The notes below the pieces were generated by a model, which searched no databases, was not told where the DNA came from, and worked only from the letters and a program-made list of their open reading frames with translations. Below are positions 5,136 through 10,091 of a stretch of DNA of 10,091 bases, in pieces. How positions within the stretch are numbered: the stretch's first letter is position 1; each line of letters begins with the position of its first letter. The position numbers were made by a program, and so were the translations under genes. Origin of the DNA: Methanofollis sp. (lineage in GTDB: Archaea; Halobacteriota; Methanomicrobia; Methanomicrobiales; Methanofollaceae); the NCBI GenBank assembly GCA_028696365.1, contig JAQVHG010000063.1:1-10091 (forward strand), read 5' to 3'.

Positions 5136-5921
5136 ATGTATCGAACCCCCCCTGTCATCTTTGTATTCATCCTGGTAGTGCTCCTTGTCTGGAGCCCAAC
5201 AACGGCGAAGATCGTTGTCGAACCCATACCGCCAGAGATCCCCGACGACGCGGTAATTATCGACGACGAGGAGATCGTACCGATCTGGTCCGTCTCACCG
5301 AAGAAGTTGCTTACATTTTACATGCTCATCTACTGCCCGGCCCTCGCCGTGCCAGTCAAATTCCTCTCCTCATTTGGCATCCTGGCATTCTTCGGCTACC
5401 GGTGTGCCTCGCATCAGCACTCCCCTGAGACCTCGAACCGCAGGCAGATTCTTATGTGCATCAGCGATAATCCGGGCATCACGGTGTCTGAGATCGTCGA
5501 GGCAACCGAGATCAGCCGCGGCACCGTCAACTACCACCTTTTTCGTCTGCAAAGGAAGGGATTTATCCACAGAAACGGGCAAGGAAATACCTTTGGGTAC
5601 TTTGAGTTCTCAGAAACCCTCAATGAAACAGAGGAACACCTCCTCATCCACCTCAAGAGTCAGACTAAGAGGAAGCTGATTTCCCTCATGATGGAGACAC
5701 CAGATGTCTCCCAGTCAAAAGCCGCCGAGACGGTCAAATTGTCGAGGGCGACGGTCACCTGGCATATGAAGAGACTCATCAAAGACGGACTTGTCGAGTC
5801 AAGGAAAGAAGGAAGGACAGTGCGTTACCGGCTCACACATGACGTAGGAGAGATACTCGGAAAAGAGATAAAAGAAAAAACAGAAGAAGAGAGAATGGAT
5901 ACAGGCCCAGCAACAGCATGA
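5136..5921 (+). CDS. Membrane-anchored tandem winged-helix transcriptional regulator (copy B)
   Basis: This is a 261-residue paralogue of the protein at 3560, collinear over its whole length. Residues 6-22 are a hydrophobic signal-like anchor. Residues 25-52 are a short acidic ectodomain with the shared elements KIVVEP, PEIPDD and DDEEIVPIW. Residues about 55-88 are a second hydrophobic stretch (LIYCPALAVP). The first winged helix (about 102-160) has recognition helix SRGTVNYHLFRL, and the second (about 168-242) has SRATVTWHMKRLIKDGL and the wing RTVRYRLTHD. Conservation of the ectodomain, which is unusual for a mere anchor, suggests a common signal or partner. Unlike copy A it has no cotranscribed secreted protein. 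It may regulate itself and copy A through the duplicated promoter element. It stands alone, ending before a 16-bp palindrome. Confidence 0.88.
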   Translation: MYRTPPVIFVFILVVLLVWSPTTAKIVVEPIPPEIPDDAVIIDDEEIVPIWSVSPKKLLTFYMLIYCPALAVPVKFLSSFGILAFFGYRCASHQHSPETSNRRQILMCISDNPGITVSEIVEATEISRGTVNYHLFRLQRKGFIHRNGQGNTFGYFEFSETLNETEEHLLIHLKSQTKRKLISLMMETPDVSQSKAAETVKLSRATVTWHMKRLIKDGLVESRKEGRTVRYRLTHDVGEILGKEIKEKTEEERMDTGPATA

Positions 5922-5943
5922 AGAAGGAATTCTAGGAACATAT

Positions 5944-5959
5944 CCCAGAATATTCTGGG
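5944..5959. repeat. 16-bp perfect palindrome
   Basis: CCCAGAATATTCTGGG is perfectly self-complementary and lies 22 nt after the stop codon of regulator copy B. With no loop and no following T-tract, it looks more like a protein-binding dyad than an RNA terminator, though a transcript could form a hairpin with a small loop. Confidence 0.45.
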
Positions 5960-6065
5960 GTTTGGGCTCCGTAGAAATCCACAGAGCGTATTTTTCCCGT
6001 CAGGAAGATTTCTTCACAGAGAGAAAGGGATCAAGTCGCGCTCGCCACCTGAATAGACAAGGAAC

Positions 6066-6087
6066 TCTACAAAAGTTCTACAAAAGT
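6066..6087. repeat. Tandem 11-bp direct repeat
   Basis: TCTACAAAAGT occurs twice head-to-tail (6066-6076 and 6077-6087) in the convergent intergenic region. Slippage duplication is the simplest explanation. Confidence 0.5.
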
Positions 6088-6095
6088 AACCGGAC

Positions 6096-6170
6096 AAAAA
6101 AAGAAAAGAAAAGAAAAGAAAAATCACCTTTCCTCAGAAAAAGGAGATCTCGCAGCGGCTGCATTGCCGC
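6096..6170 (-). terminator. Terminator region of the srp54-ksgA operon
   Basis: Reading on the minus strand after the ksgA stop (6177), GCGGC-aatgca-GCCGC (6155-6170) forms a compact hairpin 6 nt downstream. A second stem, CCTTT/AAAGG (6127-6131 and 6140-6144), follows. Next comes a long T-rich tract with (CTTTT) repeats and a final T7 (6096-6123). Archaeal intrinsic terminators depend mainly on such T-tracts, so this is a convincing operon end. On the plus strand the same bases are an (AAAAG)n run. Confidence 0.65.
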
Positions 6171-6176
6171 GTCTAT

Positions 6177-6959
6177 TCACTCCTCCCGCGGTACCAGGAG
6201 ATTTGCGATCATCGCAAAGGTCATCATCGAGAGCTCTTCCGGACGCATCATGAGCACCTCATCAGGAAGCTCGGTCAACGCCTGGTCCAACTCCTTCTTC
6301 CTAAAGATCCGCTTCGCCCCTCGCAACCCATTCCTCACCGTCTTTCTCCGGTGAGAGAAGAGCTCGCGCACCACCGTCGCATAGACCTCGCGGTCGGCGA
6401 TGAAGTGAGGAGGTTCATGAGGGATGAGGCGCACCACCGTCGAGGCGACGGCTGGCGGTGGTGAGAACGAACCTGGACCGAGATTGAAGCACAACTCCAC
6501 ATCGGCATAAGTCTGGACCATCACTGAGAGACGCCCGCAGGCCGGTGTCCCGACCGTCGCCGCCATCCTCTCTGCAAACTCACGCTGGTACATTAACACC
6601 GCCTGCTCAAAACCAGTTTCAAGAAGACGGAAGGTAATCGGTGAAGAAGCAGAATAGGGAAGATTTGCAACGACGATCTCGAACGGCGGGAACGCAACCC
6701 TGGTCGCATCGCCATGGATAAGTTCAAGCTGCCCGGCCTCGATCTCGTCGATAAACATGAACGAGAGTTCCTCTACGAGGGAACCGTCCAACTCGACAGC
6801 TGCTACCGTCGCGCCGGCCTCAAGGAGGGCGGTGGTCAGCACCCCCCTCCCTGGCCCGATCTCCAGGACCCGTCGACCTGCAAGGTCGCCTGCCAGGTCC
6901 ACGATCCGACCGACAGCCCGCCGGTCAATCAGAAAATGTTGATCATACCGTGCTTTCAT
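6177..6959 (-). CDS. ksgA: 16S rRNA adenine dimethyltransferase KsgA/Dim1
   Basis: This enzyme adds two methyl groups to each of two adjacent adenines near the 3' end of 16S rRNA during small-subunit maturation, using S-adenosylmethionine. The 260-residue protein shows the class I methyltransferase order. QHFLID is at 7-12, the SAM loop VLEIGPGRG at 31-39, the acidic ribose-binding residue in VELD at 55-58, GDA at 83-85 and the catalytic NLPY at 99-102. The C-terminal RNA-contacting segment is FSHRRKTVRNGLR. The ATG at 6959 overlaps the DUF655 stop as ATGA, which indicates coupled translation. It is the last gene of the operon, directly before the terminator. Confidence 0.96.
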   Translation of the reverse strand: MKARYDQHFLIDRRAVGRIVDLAGDLAGRRVLEIGPGRGVLTTALLEAGATVAAVELDGSLVEELSFMFIDEIEAGQLELIHGDATRVAFPPFEIVVANLPYSASSPITFRLLETGFEQAVLMYQREFAERMAATVGTPACGRLSVMVQTYADVELCFNLGPGSFSPPPAVASTVVRLIPHEPPHFIADREVYATVVRELFSHRRKTVRNGLRGAKRIFRKKELDQALTELPDEVLMMRPEELSMMTFAMIANLLVPREE

Positions 6960-7519
6960 CGTGCCGTGAAGAGGCGGTACTTGACCTCAGGATCCTCAAG
7001 TTCTTCCATCACGCGCCCGACAATGAGCTTGGTCGGGTTGGGGATGGACTTGATCCGCTGAGCGATATCCTCGAAGTTCTCGTACGGCTTCTTCTCCCGC
7101 TCTTCCACCAGTTCCCACATGAGCTTCTTCCCAATGCCAGGAAGAAGATGGAACATGTGGAGCTTTGGCGTGATCGGTACCGCCTTGTTGAAGAAATCAA
7201 CAAACCGTGCCTCATCCTCCTTCACAATCGCCTCGACTGCAAAGGGGAGCTCGACCTTGGCAGTGTTGGTCAGGTCAGCATAGCCTATCCGACGTTTCAC
7301 CCGCTCGACCTTGTCCCGTTCTTTCTCGCCGATATAGACCGCATCATGGATCTGGATATCCGCGCCTTTCTTCGGGATCAATTCAAGGAGCTTGAACTGA
7401 CCAGTCCCAATCGCCTGCACGACAGGTTCGCGCTTGAAGCCGCGTCGCTGGTCTTCAAGACGTCCCTGGAGAAGTATATCCACAACTACCGCGTAGATCT
7501 CCTTTTTCTCAGCCTTCAT
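6956..7519 (-). CDS. DUF655 helix-hairpin-helix protein
   Basis: The product is a 187-residue archaeal protein of the DUF655 family, almost always found between rpoF and ksgA, whose biochemical role is not established. The N-terminal part (residues 1-105) is rich in beta strands and basic residues (IYAVVVDILLQG, FKLLELIPKKG, VYIGEKERDKVERVKRRI), suggesting an OB-like RNA-binding region. The C-terminal part has a helix-hairpin-helix motif, LLPGIGKKLMWELVEER, near residue 125, a common nucleic-acid contact. The ATG at 7519 has GAGGG upstream at good spacing, 9 nt after the rpoF stop. The neighbours imply a role in ribosome biogenesis or transcription-translation coupling; that is inference. Confidence 0.9.
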   Translation of the reverse strand: MKAEKKEIYAVVVDILLQGRLEDQRRGFKREPVVQAIGTGQFKLLELIPKKGADIQIHDAVYIGEKERDKVERVKRRIGYADLTNTAKVELPFAVEAIVKEDEARFVDFFNKAVPITPKLHMFHLLPGIGKKLMWELVEEREKKPYENFEDIAQRIKSIPNPTKLIVGRVMEELEDPEVKYRLFTAR

Positions 7520-7528
7520 AACAAACCC

Positions 7529-7879
7529 TCAGAGATGAGTGATGACCATCTCCAGAATAGCATCGAGTTCCTCGCCAGTGAGCGTGTAACGCTCCTTGGC
7601 GTAGATCGCTCTGAGCTCATCCCTCGACTGGGGCATGATATTTGCGATCCTGAACGCGATGTCAGGTTTCATCTTTTCAAGAGTGAGGAGTTTGTCCACG
7701 AGGTCGCGGGACTGCTCGGCTGAGGTCTTGGAAAGGTGATTGGCATGCTCAATGCTCTGACGGAGCTCATAGGACATCTCCTGCTCGGCATTAAGACGCC
7801 GTGCTTCGACCTGTGCGAGCTGACCCTTCATCTCTGGAAGGGTGATCCGCTCCTCGCTAATTACTCCTTTAACCTTCAT
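7529..7879 (-). CDS. rpoF: DNA-directed RNA polymerase subunit F (Rpb4 homologue)
   Basis: This subunit pairs with RpoE (Rpb7) to form the stalk of archaeal RNA polymerase, which assists open-complex formation and binds emerging RNA. The 116-residue product has the family pattern: an N-terminal segment KVKGVISEERITLPEMK, a central helix EQEMSYELRQSIEHANHLSK, and the HRDC-like C-terminal half KPDIAFRIANIMPQSRDELRAIYAKERYTLTGEELDAIL. I chose the ATG at 7879 because GAGTGAT lies 4 nt upstream and the family starts here. A GTG at 7888 in the same frame is part of that ribosome binding site. It follows rpl21e after 19 nt. Confidence 0.94.
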   Translation of the reverse strand: MKVKGVISEERITLPEMKGQLAQVEARRLNAEQEMSYELRQSIEHANHLSKTSAEQSRDLVDKLLTLEKMKPDIAFRIANIMPQSRDELRAIYAKERYTLTGEELDAILEMVITHL

Positions 7880-7898
7880 GCCAATCACTCGGTGGACA

Positions 7899-8192
7899 TT
7901 ATACTTTCTGAGGCTTTAGATGTTGTGGTCTGGAAATTACAATCTTCATACTGTTCCCGTCAGGAACCTCGACGAGCCATGCGCGGCCGCGCTGGCCAAC
8001 AACCGTCCCGGTCCTCCCGTGAAACCTCCGATTGGGCATACCTTTCTGGATGCTTGGTTCACAGACAATGTGGACCTTCTGCCCCATCTCAAACTTCTGG
8101 ATCACTGCAGTCGGCGGGACAACGCCCCGACGCCTGAGATCCTTCTTCAGCTTATACCGTGTCTTTTTCCTCGGACCGTTATGATGAGCCAT
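7899..8192 (-). CDS. rpl21e: 50S ribosomal protein L21e
   Basis: This is an archaeal/eukaryotic-type large-subunit ribosomal protein of 97 residues. Family features are the basic N-terminus MAHHNGPRKKTRYKLKKDLR, the segment GVVPPTAVIQKFEMGQKVHI, and the SH3-like core MPNRRFHGRTGTVVGQRGRAWLVEV. The ATG at 8192 is preceded by GAGGTGA with a 5-nt spacer. An ATG three codons upstream would lose that spacing. It starts 1 nt after the pus10 stop, and its ribosome binding site lies inside pus10, so translation is probably coupled. Confidence 0.95.
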   Translation of the reverse strand: MAHHNGPRKKTRYKLKKDLRRRGVVPPTAVIQKFEMGQKVHIVCEPSIQKGMPNRRFHGRTGTVVGQRGRAWLVEVPDGNSMKIVISRPQHLKPQKV

Positions 8193-8193
8193 C

Positions 8194-9426
8194 TCATTCA
8201 CCTCTCTCTGGTTCTTCCACCAGCACTACATCGAGGCTGGTGACACGAGCTTCTTTGCCCAGGAGCCCAGCAAGACTGGGGTTCGTCCGTCCCTCATCGC
8301 CCGAGATCAGTTCCTTGATATAGAGACCGGCCTCGCCAGCGACTTCGATGACGAATTTCCCGTCTTGCATCCCCGGAGATTGAATGTTTATAACCCTGCG
8401 CTCTCTGATCTTGTCGGCTCGGCGGTGCGCGACCCGCTTTGGGGTGCGCTGGTGGATTGTCACACCATTCAACCGGTCCAATGCAGATCTGAGTTCGTCT
8501 AGGGAAATATCTCCATCTATCTCAACGAGAATCCTGTATTTTTTATGCGCTTTGTTCGATTTAAGGGTTTCCACCTCAGTGTGGGAACTCCATCCGGTCA
8601 ATTTGACCGCAACGCGCCCTTCAGCACGCTCATTGATCAGTGCCTCCAGGGCGGCAAGGTCGACCTCCCGGCGCTTCGGATTGAGCATCTCCATCACAAA
8701 GGGTCGGCCGCTTCCAAGCATCCTGGCGTCGATATCTTCGCGCCCAGAACCATGGAGGACCGCCGTCTCGGCCTCGAAGACCTCAGCAGCCGGGCGCCCG
8801 ATGAGCTCTTCCACTGAGTCGGCATACATCTTGCCGGTGTAGTTGCACCGCTCGCACCCCTTGCCACGGCAGACCCTGCAGTCCCAGTGGGTCTGCGGGA
8901 TCCCGCGCTCGTACTTGCAGTACCGCCCTCTGAAATAGACCGGGTTGACCTCGACCTCCACCCGCTCCTCGGCCAGGTTGAGGATCGCGACCACGTCAGG
9001 CCGCTTGAACTCGACGACCTTCCCGGTCAGGGCCGAGACCGCCTTGCCGACCTCACGGTTCAACTCCGACTTGATCGGTTCGGGATCGGTGAGCGAGAGA
9101 TCTGACCAGACCATCTCCTCGCTCTCGGCAATGAGTGGGGGCACCCGCGTCCCGACCAGGAAGGTCGTACACTCAGTCCCCTCCATGGCCTCGACGACGC
9201 GGCCCGCCCACTCGTCCACCCGGTCAAAGACCCGTTCACATACCCAGCATTCGTCAGGTTCCCCAGAGAAGGGTTCATTCTTTGCCAGGGCATAGGCGGT
9301 CCGCAGGGCCAGACCGCGCTCTTTGTTCGACAACCCGAACGAGCGCTTCCCGAAGAAACGCCCGAGGCAGTGGTCGCAGATCGGGCCATATTCAAGGACC
9401 GCTCCAACCGTCTCGATCAGATCCAT
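8194..9426 (-). CDS. pus10: tRNA pseudouridine synthase Pus10
   Basis: Archaeal Pus10 isomerizes U54 and U55 in the T-loop of tRNA to pseudouridine. The 410-residue protein begins with a zinc-binding region with pairs CDHC (17-20) and CWVC (60-63). A THUMP-like region of about 75-180 follows. Next comes a second cysteine cluster, CRVCRGKGCERC (183-194) followed by NYTGK, then the catalytic motif GREDIDARML (228-237). Asp233 takes the position of the catalytic aspartate by family analogy. The C-terminal half has KRRE, KRVAHRRADKIRERRV and GLYIKELISGDEGRTNPSLAGLL, characteristic of the family. The ATG at 9426 directly abuts the trmY stop (TGAATG). Its product is the substrate of TrmY encoded just upstream, so the two act in series. 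Confidence 0.95.
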   Translation of the reverse strand: MDLIETVGAVLEYGPICDHCLGRFFGKRSFGLSNKERGLALRTAYALAKNEPFSGEPDECWVCERVFDRVDEWAGRVVEAMEGTECTTFLVGTRVPPLIAESEEMVWSDLSLTDPEPIKSELNREVGKAVSALTGKVVEFKRPDVVAILNLAEERVEVEVNPVYFRGRYCKYERGIPQTHWDCRVCRGKGCERCNYTGKMYADSVEELIGRPAAEVFEAETAVLHGSGREDIDARMLGSGRPFVMEMLNPKRREVDLAALEALINERAEGRVAVKLTGWSSHTEVETLKSNKAHKKYRILVEIDGDISLDELRSALDRLNGVTIHQRTPKRVAHRRADKIRERRVINIQSPGMQDGKFVIEVAGEAGLYIKELISGDEGRTNPSLAGLLGKEARVTSLDVVLVEEPERGE

Positions 9427-9993
9427 TCAGCTCTCTCTCCTGTCAAGTTCGTTATGCAGCACTACGATCGCCTGGTCGGCATGGAGAACCTCTGGCCCAA
9501 GGGAGTAGGCCGGGAGCTCGCGGGTCAAATCCTCCTCTTCTTCGGTGAAGTTGAGGTGGTCAGAGAGGAGGAGGGTCTCTGGCAGGGACGATGTCTCCCG
9601 CACATCGTCTCCCCCTTCGTCCAGGACCGCACATGAGCACTCTTCAAGCACTGTATCAAGTCCTCCTTTCCTTACCCACACACCCGAACTCGCCTCGCGG
9701 AAGATCGTCCCGCACGGCAGGGCCAGAGCCTTCTTGATCAGGCCTGCAATGTTGCGCTCGTCAGGGCTGAGGTTTCGTACCTTCGCCCCTGAAAAACAGA
9801 TCGTCTTTGGACCCCTTGGTTCGCCCAGCAGCACAAGCCAGCACTCGGCGTCCCGCCTCATCCCATGGGAGAGACAGAGGGAGGCCGCCACGCACCGACA
9901 GAGCTCGTCCATCCGACCGGCACCAGGGAGATCGTTCAGCGAAAATCCGGGGTCAGTGCTCCCCCGGTGTCCGACCACGACAAAACGCCTCAT
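9427..9993 (-). CDS. trmY: tRNA (pseudouridine-54-N1)-methyltransferase TrmY
   Basis: TrmY is a SPOUT-class, SAM-dependent enzyme that methylates N1 of pseudouridine-54, giving the m1-pseudouridine that takes the place of bacterial ribothymidine in most archaeal tRNAs. The 188-residue protein (DUF358 family) begins MRRFVVVGHRGSTDPGFSLNDLPG. It contains GRMDELCRCVAASL, DAECWLVLLGEPRGPKTICFSG, DERNIAGLIKKAL, and the C-terminal knot YSLGPEVLHADQAIVVLHNELD, where SAM binds. The ATG at 9993 lies 7 nt after the upstream stop, with GGAG between them. The gene directly precedes pus10, which makes its substrate. Confidence 0.93.
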   Translation of the reverse strand: MRRFVVVGHRGSTDPGFSLNDLPGAGRMDELCRCVAASLCLSHGMRRDAECWLVLLGEPRGPKTICFSGAKVRNLSPDERNIAGLIKKALALPCGTIFREASSGVWVRKGGLDTVLEECSCAVLDEGGDDVRETSSLPETLLLSDHLNFTEEEEDLTRELPAYSLGPEVLHADQAIVVLHNELDRRES

Positions 9994-10000
9994 CCTGCTC

Positions 10001-10091
10001 CTACTGCATCTTCCCGAACCGTTTCATCATGCGCTGCATGGAGAACTTATTCCCACGCATCCCCTTCAGCGCACGCTGCATGATCCGATAA
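10001..10091 (-). CDS. srp54: Signal recognition particle protein SRP54, C-terminal end
   Basis: Only the last 29 codons are in the window; the gene enters from the right edge. The fragment (YRIMQRALKGMRGNKFSMQRMMKRFGKMQ, read in two blocks around Gly10) is methionine-rich and strongly basic. It matches the end of the SRP54 M domain, which binds 7S RNA and the hydrophobic signal sequence during cotranslational targeting. Because so little is present, the call rests on the tail pattern and on the translation-related neighbours. It is the most upstream visible gene of the operon. Confidence 0.72.
   Translation of the reverse strand, partial: YRIMQRALKGMRGNKFSMQRMMKRFGKMQ

Noticed and set aside
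6096..6123. Microsatellite (AAAAG)n as a mobile-element tail
   Set aside because: It is better explained as the T-rich terminator of the minus-strand operon ending at 6177.
6950..7723. Plus-strand open frame of 257 codons
   Set aside because: It is antisense to DUF655 and rpoF, both well recognised.

Overview
The window looks like chromosome from a methanogenic archaeon, most probably of the order Methanomicrobiales. The evidence is archaeal ribosomal protein L21e, RNA polymerase subunit F (Rpb4), DUF655, archaeal Pus10 and TrmY, membrane-anchored winged-helix regulators, TATA-type promoters and GGAGG/GGTGA ribosome binding sites. The left edge carries a bacterial-type group I chaperonin pair, which is known from some methanogens. 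The genus cannot be fixed from the sequence alone.

Layout. (1) 1-1026: a minus-strand groES-groEL operon (groEL runs off the left edge), divergent from a small winged-helix regulator. The 141-bp intergenic region holds a perfect dyad and a second, degenerate copy exactly 20 bp away, so the small protein is a good candidate for the local heat-shock regulator. (2) 1139-2266: a minus-strand lipoprotein with a LolA/MucB-like N-terminal half and a DUF4367-like C-terminal half. (3) 2267-3048: a long stretch without a supported gene, containing AT-rich promoter-like blocks and a compact inverted-repeat structure. (4) 3049-5921: an accessory-looking locus. A secreted small beta protein is followed after 22 nt by a membrane-anchored tandem winged-helix regulator. 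A full-length paralogue of that regulator follows after a 790-bp gap rich in G-run repeats. The two transcription units start from near-identical promoter elements. (5) 6177-10091: a tightly packed minus-strand housekeeping operon, in transcription order srp54 (partial), trmY, pus10, rpl21e, rpoF, DUF655, ksgA, ending in a hairpin/T-rich terminator.

How the parts work together. Pus10 and TrmY act in sequence on tRNA position 54 (U to pseudouridine to m1-pseudouridine). They sit with L21e, the rRNA dimethyltransferase KsgA, an RNA polymerase subunit and SRP54, which makes a gene-expression operon. The accessory locus looks like a membrane-sensing one-component regulatory system: two short-ectodomain membrane regulators that may control their own duplicated promoters, one cotranscribed with a secreted protein. 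This locus is the least-explained part of the window and its function is inference only.
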